Shown: positions 8,407 through 16,373 of the stretch, piece by piece | Layout of the letters: every line of letters begins with the position of its first letter | Position numbering within the stretch: position 1 is the first letter of the stretch | Source of the DNA: Mahella australiensis 50-1 BON | GTDB taxonomy: Bacteria; Bacillota; Clostridia; Mahellales; Mahellaceae | Direction: 5' to 3' | Assembly: GCF_000213255.1 (NCBI RefSeq) | Contig: NC_015520.1 | Span: 1,446,001 to 1,510,000 of the forward strand | DNA: 64,000 bases | Position numbers and translations under genes: made by a program | Notes under the pieces: model-generated | Databases searched by the model: none | Told to the model about the DNA's origin: nothing | The model's input: the letters and a program-made list of their open reading frames with translations, nothing else

Positions 8407-9159
8407 CTATTTGGCCCGCCATCCGCCATCTACTACTAGTGTAGTACCGGTTATATAGCTCGACTCGTCCGATGCCAGAAATACGGCGGCATCTGCTATC
8501 TCTTCGGGCTGTCCGACGCGTTTCATGGGTATAGGGGCTACTATGGCTTCTTGCTGCTCGGGGCTACCCAACAGATCCCTGGTCATGCCGGTCACTATAG
8601 CACCCGGGCATATGGCATTGACGTTTATACCCAAAGATGCTACCTCGCAGGCCACTTGCCTTGTAATGCCCACGACACCATGTTTGGAGGCCGTATAGAC
8701 AGTACCTCCAGCCATACCGTTCAACCCTGCTATGGACGCCGTGTTTATGATCTTGCCGCTGTGCTGTTTGACCATTTCCTGCAATGCGCGCTTGCAGCCA
8801 AGGAATACGCCTTTAAGGTTTACATTCATCACGCGGTCATACAGTTCTTCGCTGGCATCAAGGCATGACGTAAAGTTATCGAATATGCCGGCGTTATTCA
8901 CCATAATATCCAATTTGCCGAATTCCTTTACGGCGGTGGAAACGAGTTTGTCTATATCCGCGACTTTGGACACATCGGTTTTTACAAATACAGCCTGCCC
9001 GCCGGCTTCTTTTATCGTTCGCTCGGTTTCTCTACCGCCTTCCTCGATCAATTCGCCTAATACTACTTTTGCTCCTTCTTTTGCAAAGGCTATGGCAATG
9101 GCTCTGCCCATGCCGGAACCGGCTCCAGTCACTACCGCTACTTTATTCTCTAAACGCAT
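8407..9159 (-). CDS. short-chain dehydrogenase/reductase (FabG-like SDR)
   Basis: A 250-aa classical SDR. The cofactor motif [20 protein letters not shown] is at residues 10-29. NNAG, the catalytic Ser in [11 protein letters not shown] and the Y-x-x-x-K of VYTASKHGV follow, with a C-terminal [12 protein letters not shown]. It could reduce a 3-oxoacyl group, a sugar or an acetoin-type substrate; sequence alone does not decide. It is the last gene of the minus-strand hydC-hydB-hydA-rex series, 40 nt after rex. This suggests coexpression with NADH-handling genes, and the enzyme may itself be an NAD(P)H-consuming sink. Confidence 0.88.
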   Translation of the reverse strand: MRLENKVAVVTGAGSGMGRAIAIAFAKEGAKVVLGELIEEGGRETERTIKEAGGQAVFVKTDVSKVADIDKLVSTAVKEFGKLDIMVNNAGIFDNFTSCLDASEELYDRVMNVNLKGVFLGCKRALQEMVKQHSGKIINTASIAGLNGMAGGTVYTASKHGVVGITRQVACEVASLGINVNAICPGAIVTGMTRDLLGSPEQQEAIVAPIPMKRVGQPEEIADAAVFLASDESSYITGTTLVVDGGWRAK

Positions 9160-9199
9160 GATTACGCCTCCTTGAAAATAATTTTATATATCGACGAGT

Positions 9200-9850
9200 T
9201 TAATACTCGTTCAAAGCCCTTTCGTCGCATTCTTCCTCTAAACGTGCGGCCAGTGTGTAGAGGCTTTCGTTGAGGTATACGTTTTCTACCACTATGCCTT
9301 CTGGTACGCTGATATTGGCACAGGCGAAATTCCATATACCTTTTACGCCTGCATTTACGACGCGGTTTATGGCACTCTGCGCTTTGTTGGCCGGAGTGCA
9401 TATGGCGGCTATGCTTACGGGATGCTGTGACAAGAATATTTCAAGATCATCCATATCCATAATCTCCACATCGCGTATACGCAGGCCTATAAGTTTTGGA
9501 TTCACATCGAACAATGCTTTCAATATAAAGCCGTCGCGCTCGAATTCAGCGTAATTGGCCAGCGCCTGACCAAGGTTACCGGCACCTATGATTATAAACG
9601 GATGCCGGATATCCAGGTGTAGTATGCTGCGTATCTGTTCTTTAAGATACGCAACATCATAGCCATATCCCTGATGGCCAAATTCCCCGAACCAGTGGAG
9701 GTCCTGCCTCAATTGCGACGCCTTGATGCCTAGTTGTTTCGATATCTCAGTAGATGATATCGAATGAATCGTATCAGCGGGTAGCTGCGACAGGTAACGG
9801 TAATATATGGCCAATCTCCTGAGCACCAGGCATGATATATTTTTTTTCAT
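9200..9850 (-). CDS. rex: redox-sensing transcriptional repressor Rex
   Basis: A 216-aa Rex repressor. An N-terminal winged helix (VLRRLAIYYRYLSQL, then ISSTEISKQLGIKASQLRQDL and FGEFGHQGYGYDV) is followed by the NAD(H)-binding Rossmann motif FIIIGAGNLGQALANY near residue 87 and a C-terminal swapped helix. Rex binds TTGT(T/G)AA-type operators when NADH is low and lets go when NADH rises. It is encoded directly downstream of hydA in the same direction, 56 nt away. That fits feedback control of NADH-consuming hydrogenase genes. Candidate Rex half-sites are noted upstream of hydC. Confidence 0.95.
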   Translation of the reverse strand: MKKNISCLVLRRLAIYYRYLSQLPADTIHSISSTEISKQLGIKASQLRQDLHWFGEFGHQGYGYDVAYLKEQIRSILHLDIRHPFIIIGAGNLGQALANYAEFERDGFILKALFDVNPKLIGLRIRDVEIMDMDDLEIFLSQHPVSIAAICTPANKAQSAINRVVNAGVKGIWNFACANISVPEGIVVENVYLNESLYTLAARLEEECDERALNEY

Positions 9851-9906
9851 CCTGAGGTACGCCTCCTTTTTCTGTTAACCAAAGATATAACGGCAATGCT
9901 ATGATT

Positions 9907-11622
9907 TTAATGTTGCCTGTTCGAGTATGTTGTATGCAACAAATGATGCGACTTTTCACTCAGCGGTTTCTCTAAAAATTCTTTGTACAATGCCTGTACG
10001 GCAGGGTTTTCATGCGATTTGCGCAGCGGCATGGCTTTGTCGACTTCGTATATAGCCTCGATACGTTGCTGGCGTATAGCATTTGTTGTTCGGTAAGGCT
10101 GGCCGCCGCCACCTATACAGCCACCTGGGCAGCACATAATCTCTATAAATTGATAATCAGCGGCCCCGTTTCTGATAAGTTCCAGCAGCTTTTTGGCATT
10201 AGCTATACCGTGGGCTACAGCTACGTTAACATTAGCACCATCCAAATCCATACTGGCCTCTTTTATTCCCTTTAAGCCGCGTCCATCAGTGAAGTCCAAA
10301 ACGGGCAACGCATTGCCTGTGACAACCTCGTATACCGTGCGCAAAGCTGCTTCCATAACCCCGCCTGTGGCGCCGAATATGGCGCCGGCACCGGTCGATA
10401 TGCCCAGCGGCTCGTCGAACGGTTCTTCGGGCAACGCCGCGAAGTCTATGCCGGCCTGCCTTATCATGCGAGCCAGCTCTCTCGTGGTCAGCGCAACATC
10501 GACATCTCTGACACCGCTATCGCTCATCTCAGGTCTGCCGGATTCATATTTTTTAGCCGTGCAAGGCATAATAGATACCACAAATATATCTTCGGGTTTC
10601 AAACCTATTTTTTGAGCGTAATATGTCTTGGCTACCGCTCCAAACATTTGTTGAGGCGATTTACATGTGGACAGGTGCGACAATAGATCTGGATAATATT
10701 GTTCTATAAAGTTTATCCAGCCCGGACTGCATGAGGTTATCATGGGCAGCGTACCGCCGTGTTGAAGGCGCTCAAGCAATTCATGCCCTTCCTCCATTAT
10801 AGTTAGATCGGCAGCAAAATCGGTGTCGAATACATCGTCGAAACCCAATCGCCTCAATGCCGCAGCCAATTGGCCCAGCGCCACAGTGCCGGGAGGCATA
10901 TCGAATTCTTCAGCTATCGACACCCTTATAGCCGGTGCCGTTTGAACGATAACGCGTTTGCTGGGGTCAAATATGGCTTGCCACACCTTATCGGTTTCAT
11001 CGTTTTCATATATGGCCGCTACCGGGCAAGCGGTGGAGCACTGACCGCACAATATACATCCGGCGTCGCTTAAATATTTACCCAATCCGGACACTATCTC
11101 GCTATCGACGCCGCGATAAGCGTCAAATAGTATCCCTACCTGTTGTGTTTCCTGGCACATATCGACGCATCTGCCACATTTGACGCATTTATTTGGATTG
11201 CGTATTAAAGATGGTGTAGAGGTGTCTATCGGTTTGAGTTCAAGTATATTTTTGAATGGGTTATACTGGATATTTAATCTCTGAGCGAGGGACTGCAGCT
11301 CGCATACGCCGTTTTTTATACAGTTATTGCAGTCTTCGTCGTGGTCAGCCAGCATGAGTTGAACTATGGTCCGCCTGGCGTTCATCACATTTTTACTCCA
11401 CGTTTTAACTGCCATGCCTTCGCTTACAGGTGTAGAGCATGAAGCGGCTAAGGTACGCGAACCCTCTACTTCCACCACGCATACGCGGCAGTTGCCTTTA
11501 ATATTTTGATCGGGAAAGTAACAAAGCGTGGGTATATCTATGCCCACTTTTTTAGCTGCATCCAATATGGATGTATTCTCCGGAACGGTTACTTTTCGTC
11601 CGTCTATAGTTAAATTAACCAT
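9907..11622 (-). CDS. hydA: [FeFe] hydrogenase catalytic subunit, NADH-linked type
   Basis: 571 aa from the ATG at 11622, which has GGTGGAG upstream; an in-frame extension further upstream runs into hydB and is not credible. Domains in order: a plant-type [2Fe-2S] domain (C..C-R-V-C..C, residues about 34-64), a His/Cys [4Fe-4S] motif (HDEDCNNCIKNGVC), two ferredoxin clusters (CVKCGRCVDMC, CILCGQCSTAC) and the H-cluster domain. L1 reads TSCSPGW, L2 MPCTAKKYE and L3 MCCPGGCIGGGGQP, followed by the small-subunit domain (KSHENPAVQALYKEFL). It makes or uses H2. With HydB and HydC it should couple NADH to H2. Length is close to the C. pasteurianum enzyme, without a C-terminal extra [2Fe-2S] domain. 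Confidence 0.95.
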   Translation of the reverse strand: MVNLTIDGRKVTVPENTSILDAAKKVGIDIPTLCYFPDQNIKGNCRVCVVEVEGSRTLAASCSTPVSEGMAVKTWSKNVMNARRTIVQLMLADHDEDCNNCIKNGVCELQSLAQRLNIQYNPFKNILELKPIDTSTPSLIRNPNKCVKCGRCVDMCQETQQVGILFDAYRGVDSEIVSGLGKYLSDAGCILCGQCSTACPVAAIYENDETDKVWQAIFDPSKRVIVQTAPAIRVSIAEEFDMPPGTVALGQLAAALRRLGFDDVFDTDFAADLTIMEEGHELLERLQHGGTLPMITSCSPGWINFIEQYYPDLLSHLSTCKSPQQMFGAVAKTYYAQKIGLKPEDIFVVSIMPCTAKKYESGRPEMSDSGVRDVDVALTTRELARMIRQAGIDFAALPEEPFDEPLGISTGAGAIFGATGGVMEAALRTVYEVVTGNALPVLDFTDGRGLKGIKEASMDLDGANVNVAVAHGIANAKKLLELIRNGAADYQFIEIMCCPGGCIGGGGQPYRTTNAIRQQRIEAIYEVDKAMPLRKSHENPAVQALYKEFLEKPLSEKSHHLLHTTYSNRQH

Positions 11623-11624
11623 GT

Positions 11625-12929
11625 TCACTTTACTCCACCTCCGTTTATCGATGAGCATATGCCGGCAGGACAGCGGCCGTTTATGTGCATATCGTATTCG
11701 TCTTTGAAATACTGCAGCGTGGATACAATTGGCATAGGCGATGCCTGGCCAAGGCCGCATAATGCCGCTTGCTGCATTGTTTGTGTCAGCGACTGAAGCA
11801 CGTCATAATGCGAAGGGGTAGCTGAACCTTTGCTGAAATCGTCTATAAGGTTATAGAGTTGAGGATTACCCTCGCGACAGGGCGTACACTTACCACAGGA
11901 TTCGTGGGCAAAGAATTTAAGAAGGCTTTTTACTATGTCTATAACGCACCGGCTGTCGTCAAAGGCTATGATGGCGCCGGAGCCCATCGACAAACCGTTC
12001 TTTCTCATATCTGCAAAGTCGAGCTTGACGTCCAGCATGTCGGAGGGTATACAACTTCCCGAAGCGCCGCCTATCTGAATCATTTTAAGTTCGCGTTCGT
12101 CGGGTACACCTTGGCCTATATCGTGTATGATATCTTTGAGCGTTATGCCGAACGGTACCTCGAATACGCCCCTGTTGACGATATTTCCTGACAAGCATAT
12201 GAGCTTCGTACCAGCGCTGCTGTCGGTACCCGCCGAACGAAAGGCCTTGCTGCCGTTTGACACAATATAGGGTATATTGACTAAGGTTTCTACATTGTTT
12301 ATTAAAGTAGGCCTATCCCATAGGCCTGAGATAGGGGGGTATGGCGGTTTGTAGCGCGGCCGCCCGCTTTTACCTTCTAAAGATTCGATCAGGGCGAATT
12401 CTTCGCCGCATATATAAGCGCCGGCGCCAGAACGCACTTCGATATCGAAGTTGAAACGCTGTTTCAATATATTATCGCCCAAATAACCGATCTTTCTGGT
12501 CTGTTCAACAGCATTTTTCATTAATTCTATAGCCTGGTCGTACTCACCCCTTATATAAATATAGCCTTTTTGTGCGCCAACGGCATAGCCGGCAAGGATA
12601 ATGCCTTCTACCAATTGATATGGATCACCTTCCATTAGGTAACGATCCTTGAATGTGCCTGGTTCTCCTTCGTCCGCGTTGCACACCACGTATTTCACAT
12701 CGCCGGGAGTATCGTGGACCATCTGCATCTTGAGGCCGGTTGGGAAAGCAGCTCCACCGCGGCCAAGCAAACCGGATGCCTTGACTTCATCTATGATATC
12801 CTGCGGCTTCATAGTCAAAAGCGCCTTAACCAGCGCTTTGTAACCGCCGGTGCTTATATATTCGGATATATCGCTTGGATCGATGTTGCCGCAACGCTGT
12901 GTCAAACGTTTTACTGTAAGATCGGACAT
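11625..12929 (-). CDS. hydB: NADH-linked hydrogenase, NuoF-like flavin subunit, short form
   Basis: 434 aa, NuoF/HydB family. The FMN/NADH-binding glycine-rich GRGGAAFPTGLKMQMV, NADEGEPGTFKDR and RSGAGAYICGEEFALIESLEGK are all present. The N3-type cluster motif CGKCTPCREG, with a later CGLGQ Cys, follows near residue 345. The protein starts straight at the NuoF core and ends with GRCPAGICSSI. It therefore lacks both the N-terminal thioredoxin-like [2Fe-2S] domain and the C-terminal double [4Fe-4S] ferredoxin domain carried by the roughly 600-aa HydB of bifurcating enzymes. The stop is 2 nt from the hydA start. NADH oxidation at FMN feeding HydA is the expected role. Confidence 0.92.
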   Translation of the reverse strand: MSDLTVKRLTQRCGNIDPSDISEYISTGGYKALVKALLTMKPQDIIDEVKASGLLGRGGAAFPTGLKMQMVHDTPGDVKYVVCNADEGEPGTFKDRYLMEGDPYQLVEGIILAGYAVGAQKGYIYIRGEYDQAIELMKNAVEQTRKIGYLGDNILKQRFNFDIEVRSGAGAYICGEEFALIESLEGKSGRPRYKPPYPPISGLWDRPTLINNVETLVNIPYIVSNGSKAFRSAGTDSSAGTKLICLSGNIVNRGVFEVPFGITLKDIIHDIGQGVPDERELKMIQIGGASGSCIPSDMLDVKLDFADMRKNGLSMGSGAIIAFDDSRCVIDIVKSLLKFFAHESCGKCTPCREGNPQLYNLIDDFSKGSATPSHYDVLQSLTQTMQQAALCGLGQASPMPIVSTLQYFKDEYDMHINGRCPAGICSSINGGGVK

Positions 12930-12932
12930 ATA

Positions 12933-13385
12933 CTATCGCCTCCTAAGATCGCTCAGTATGGATTTTATTTTTTCGCTATCGAGATCGCCGTATAATTCCC
13001 CGGCTATCCTGGCTGCAGGAGCATGTGAACAACATCCTAGACAACTGCTGTATTCAAGCGTAAACAGGCCGTCCGAGGTGGTTTGCCCCATATCTATACC
13101 CAATATGTGGCGAAAATCATCGATCACATTATAAGCACCATTGACTATACATGGAGCATTATCGCATATCTGTACTATATATTTTCCCCTGGGTTGTAAA
13201 GAAAAAAAGCTGTAAAATGTGGCCACGCTGTATACGCGACTTTCCGGTATACCGAGCAATTTCGATACTTGTTTTAGGTCATCTTCGCTCAAATAATGCT
13301 TATCGTTGCTGTTTTGGATATCCAGCAATATCGGCATAAGCTTATCCTCAGCGATACCATGGCGATTCACTATTTCTTCTACCAT
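12933..13385 (-). CDS. hydC: NADH-linked hydrogenase, NuoE-like [2Fe-2S] subunit
   Basis: 150 aa from ATG 13385 (MVEEIVNRHG), with GGGAG about 10 nt upstream; the longer frame to 13412 has no ribosome site. This is a NuoE/thioredoxin-like [2Fe-2S] protein: an N-terminal helical part with YLSEDDLKQVSKLLGIPESRVYSVATFYSFF, then the four cluster Cys in ICDNAPC and SSCLGCC. It forms the electron-transfer unit with HydB. It is the first gene of the operon, with a sigma-54 promoter about 40 nt upstream. Confidence 0.93.
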   Translation of the reverse strand: MVEEIVNRHGIAEDKLMPILLDIQNSNDKHYLSEDDLKQVSKLLGIPESRVYSVATFYSFFSLQPRGKYIVQICDNAPCIVNGAYNVIDDFRHILGIDMGQTTSDGLFTLEYSSCLGCCSHAPAARIAGELYGDLDSEKIKSILSDLRRR

Positions 13386-13427
13386 AAAGCCATCTCCCTC
13401 AATAAAAATCATTCTACTTATATTAGG

Positions 13428-13443
13428 AGCAAAGAATATGCCA
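13428..13443 (-). promoter_or_regulatory. sigma-54 (-24/-12) promoter of the hyd operon
   Basis: On the minus strand this reads TGGCATATTCTTTGCT, matching TGGCAC-N5-TTGCW in all but one base and keeping the obligatory GG-N10-GC spacing. The predicted start is near 13417, leaving about 30 nt of leader with a GGGAG site before hydC. Its neighbour upstream encodes a sigma-54 activator. Confidence 0.85.
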
Positions 13444-13503
13444 ACTAGATGGGTAGAATGATAGATATAAATTTAACGAATCTTTGGGCATAATAGGGCA
13501 ATG

Positions 13504-13522
13504 ATTGTTAAAAAAGGTTATG
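13504..13522. promoter_or_regulatory. Rex-like half-site repeat 1
   Basis: ATTGTTAAAAAAG, repeated at 13579-13591. TTGTTAA is the usual half-site of clostridial Rex operators. The second half (GGTTATG) is poor here. Confidence 0.3.
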
Positions 13523-13535
13523 AAACCATATTTAT

Positions 13536-13555
13536 CTTTAATGCATATGCGCATT
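13536..13555. promoter_or_regulatory. upstream dyad 1, probable activator (enhancer) site
   Basis: CTTTAATGCATAT followed by GCGCATT contains the inverted repeat AATGC-N6-GCATT (13540-13555). It is repeated at 13623-13642, centre to centre 87 bp. Centred about 130 bp upstream of the predicted hyd start, it is well placed for a sigma-54 enhancer-binding protein. Confidence 0.6.
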
Positions 13556-13578
13556 GTATAGGACAGATAGACTGTATT

Positions 13579-13597
13579 ATTGTTAAAAAAGTAGCAA
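13579..13597. promoter_or_regulatory. candidate Rex operator
   Basis: TTGTTAA-AAAA-GTAGCAA (13580-13597) matches the TTGTTAA-N4-TTAACAA consensus at 12 of 14 half-site positions. It lies between the two activator dyads upstream of the hyd operon, whose product set includes Rex. Confidence 0.4.
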
Positions 13598-13598
13598 A

Positions 13599-13628
13599 TT
13601 AAAGCGATGTAGAAATACATCGCTTTAA
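13599..13628 (-). terminator. hairpin after the sigma-54 activator gene
   Basis: A 13-bp perfect stem, TTAAAGCGATGTA / TACATCGCTTTAA, closes on a 4-nt loop. It directly follows the activator stop codon (13641-13643) on the minus strand. The trailing T-run is short (TTAATTT), so it may be a weak terminator. Confidence 0.6.
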
Positions 13629-13642
13629 TGCATATTTGCATT
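13623..13642. promoter_or_regulatory. upstream dyad 2, probable activator (enhancer) site
   Basis: CTTTAATGCATAT followed by TTGCATT, the second copy of the dyad at 13536-13555, with AATGC-N6-GCATT at 13627-13642. It overlaps the stop codon of the activator gene and lies about 217 bp from the predicted hyd start. Confidence 0.55.
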
Positions 13643-16250
13643 AGTTTTGGTATTTTTTGAGCTTGCGCACTATGGTGGATTGGTCAATATCCAGGCACTC
13701 GGCCATTTTATAGGTGCTTTTATAGCGTTTATGAGCCATCTGCAGTAATTGGCGCTCAACTTCTTCGACAGCTTCTTTGATAGGCATTATGTCGTTTACT
13801 TTTACAGTGGATCGTGCGGATGGTTGTTCTCCGATGCAAGTCCATATGTCTTCTGAGGTTATTATATCGCCCTTAGTGGTCACCATCAGCCGTTCTATGA
13901 TATTCTCCAGCTCGCGCACGTTGCCCGGCCAATCATATTCATTGAGGGCTGCATATGCGTCTATGGAAAGTTGTTTATCGATATTGTATTTGTCGCTGAA
14001 CTGCTTGACAAAATATTGGGCCAATGGCACTATATCTTCTATACGTTCACGCAGCGGGGGTATGGTTATGGGTACCACGTTTATTCTATAATAGAGGTCG
14101 GCCCTGAACGTACCTTGTTTTACCATGGTCGCTAGGTCCTTGTTGGTGGCCGCTATTATCCGAACATCTACATCTAATGGTTTGATGCCGCCTATACGCG
14201 TTATTTTTTTCTCTTGGATGGCTTGCAATAGTTTTACCTGCATGGCCATAGGCAGCTCGGCTATCTCGTCCAGAAACAATATGCCATGGTCGGCCGCTTC
14301 AAAGAGCCCTTGTTTACCGTCGCGCTTGGCTCCTGTAAACGCACCGGTTTCGTAGCCGAATAATTCGGACTCTATGAGCGTCTCGGGTATGGCACCGCAG
14401 TTTATCTTTACAAAAGGGCCATTCTTTCGTGAGCCGGTATTGTGTATGAAATGGGCTATTATATCCTTTCCTACACCGGTTTCACCTAAAAGCAATACAG
14501 TGGAATCGACATCAGCCACTTCGTATGCTATATTTAAGGCTTTTATAAAAGAAGGGCTGTTACCTATAAGCGCAGGGACAGTATTTTTAACGGTATCGGC
14601 ACTTGAAGAGTTATCGTTATAATTCACCCATTTGTTTTGCAGCTTATTCAGTTCGTCTATAGCCCTTATATTTACTACCACACGTGTTATCTGGCCGTTT
14701 TCATCCGATATGGGATTTGCCGTTGCTATCAACTGACGGCCGCTTTGGCATTGTTGCAGAACGGTTATACGGCGTTTCTCTTTTATAGCCAATAATGTGG
14801 CTGATGGGTATATGATCCTTTTATTCTCAAGCTCCGCGACATTATCGGGCAGTTGTTCATCCAATATACCCACTATGCGTTTCCAGGCAGAATTTGTGCG
14901 CAGTATATTTCCTTGCCCGTCAGTCATCATCATGCCATCATATGAGCATTCAACCAAGCCGTTTAGCTCGTTGTTTAATGAGGATATCTCATTTAATTTA
15001 TCCGATAATTGGCTTAGTAAGGCGTTCTTTCGGTTTATCAGGTATGGAAGGCACATCTCTATCTCAGCAATACCCTGATAAACCGCTATAGCTTTGTCGC
15101 GGCAGGAATCGTAGCCGCAGGCTCCGCAGTTTAATTCATCTGATAATGAGCATTTGCCAGTGCTGGCCAATATCTGCTGTATTTCTCGCTCGCTTGGATA
15201 AGGTAGCAAAGCTGCTTTATTTTCATAGTTTCTATATAATCTATCAGATATTTTTTTGTATATTTCTTCCAAAGTCATGTCATTGTCTGTCGGCATATCG
15301 TAGCGACTGTATTGATCTATCAATATCCCACGTTGATAAACGGGCAAAGGGCTGTCGATTTTGGGACCTTCTATGCATCCGTGACACAAAAGAGCGTCTA
15401 TAAAGTATGCTCCGAAAGAATTGAAGTTTTTTACTAATCCTAATATATTCTCTTTACTATCTATAGCCATTTGACCGTGTGCCGGTTTTATATTTTTGCT
15501 AAAACCGCTGGGCAGCGGTAAAAGACGCCCTTTAGATACGGCAGGGCTATCCCATGCCTCTTCATGGCATGTAGAAATGTTTATATTACGATCATTGAAC
15601 ATTTGTTTGAGCTCATCAAAGGTTAAAACATCATCTATTGTGCCGTCGAATTCAAGGCGGTGAATCTCGTCCTTTTTAGCTATACACGGACCTATGAATA
15701 CGATCCTCACGTTATTTTTATGCCTTAATGCATAGCGTATCATCATGCCAGTGGCTATCATAGGCGATACAATCGGGCTAAGATATGGTATGAGCGCAGG
15801 ATAATGCCTTTCTATAAGGTTTACCAAAGCTGGACAGGCAGTGTTTATATAGGTACCTTGCTTATGCTGCGATAGAAATGCTTGGGTATGCCTTGCTACT
15901 ATTTCGGCACCGGCTGCTACCTCCCATACTTCAGCAAAACCCAGCTTTTTGGTGGCTGCTACTACCTGTAATGGTGTGGCCGGATAAAACGATGCTATAA
16001 AAGATGGCGCAAGGCATGCCACGGTATAATATCTGCTATTCAGAAAACCAGAAGTGTTTTCTATGCCGCTTATGACCTTTTTGGCGTTTTGGCTGCAATG
16101 TTTTATACAATTGCCGCACTGTATGCATCTTGTTTGAATTATTTCGGCCTGTCCGTCTTTGATCCTGACAGCTTTGACCGGACAGTTTCTAACACACGAA
16201 TAACATTGCCGGCATTTGTTAGGTTCCGTCCTTACTATTTCTAATCCCAT
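13641..16250 (-). CDS. one-component [FeFe]-hydrogenase-like sensor fused to a sigma-54 activator
   Basis: 869 aa from ATG 16250 (AAGGAAGGGG upstream). Domains in order: two [4Fe-4S] ferredoxin motifs (C13/16/19/23 and C42/45/48/52); an [FeFe]-hydrogenase-like H-cluster domain (about 75-300) with ligand candidates C139 (NTACPAL), C189 (GPCIAKK), C289 and C292 (CHGC); an extra [4Fe-4S] domain (CGACGYDSC, then C400); a PAS-like domain (about 430-530); an AAA+ sigma-54 interaction domain with GETGVGKD, GAFTGA and GILFLDEI; and a C-terminal Fis-type helix-turn-helix. The residue before C139 is Ala where catalytic enzymes have the proton-relay Cys, as in sensory-type hydrogenases. It is immediately upstream of the hyd operon, which has a -24/-12 promoter. 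It is a cytoplasmic protein, and I infer that it senses H2 or redox state and activates hydCBA. Confidence 0.93.
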   Translation of the reverse strand: MGLEIVRTEPNKCRQCYSCVRNCPVKAVRIKDGQAEIIQTRCIQCGNCIKHCSQNAKKVISGIENTSGFLNSRYYTVACLAPSFIASFYPATPLQVVAATKKLGFAEVWEVAAGAEIVARHTQAFLSQHKQGTYINTACPALVNLIERHYPALIPYLSPIVSPMIATGMMIRYALRHKNNVRIVFIGPCIAKKDEIHRLEFDGTIDDVLTFDELKQMFNDRNINISTCHEEAWDSPAVSKGRLLPLPSGFSKNIKPAHGQMAIDSKENILGLVKNFNSFGAYFIDALLCHGCIEGPKIDSPLPVYQRGILIDQYSRYDMPTDNDMTLEEIYKKISDRLYRNYENKAALLPYPSEREIQQILASTGKCSLSDELNCGACGYDSCRDKAIAVYQGIAEIEMCLPYLINRKNALLSQLSDKLNEISSLNNELNGLVECSYDGMMMTDGQGNILRTNSAWKRIVGILDEQLPDNVAELENKRIIYPSATLLAIKEKRRITVLQQCQSGRQLIATANPISDENGQITRVVVNIRAIDELNKLQNKWVNYNDNSSSADTVKNTVPALIGNSPSFIKALNIAYEVADVDSTVLLLGETGVGKDIIAHFIHNTGSRKNGPFVKINCGAIPETLIESELFGYETGAFTGAKRDGKQGLFEAADHGILFLDEIAELPMAMQVKLLQAIQEKKITRIGGIKPLDVDVRIIAATNKDLATMVKQGTFRADLYYRINVVPITIPPLRERIEDIVPLAQYFVKQFSDKYNIDKQLSIDAYAALNEYDWPGNVRELENIIERLMVTTKGDIITSEDIWTCIGEQPSARSTVKVNDIMPIKEAVEEVERQLLQMAHKRYKSTYKMAECLDIDQSTIVRKLKKYQN

Positions 16251-16357
16251 GAGTACCCCTTCCTTCACAGGCACATATTGTCGAAATTTTAACGAGTTGC
16301 TATATATAATTTCTTGTTAAAATTATATCACTAATAATATGTAAATGCTATAATATT

Positions 16358-16373
16358 AACGATTATTTCAATG
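16358..16373 (+). repeat. 16-bp target-site duplication, left
   Basis: AACGATTATTTCAATG here is repeated exactly at 18127-18142, flanking the insertion sequence. Confidence 0.9.

Noticed and set aside
8732-9175. 147-codon plus-strand frame over the SDR gene
   Set aside because: Antisense to the conserved SDR; no start signal or family resemblance.
13423-13640. Short frame between hydC and the activator gene
   Set aside because: It covers the sigma-54 promoter, dyads and hairpin, and has no ribosome site; treated as regulatory DNA.
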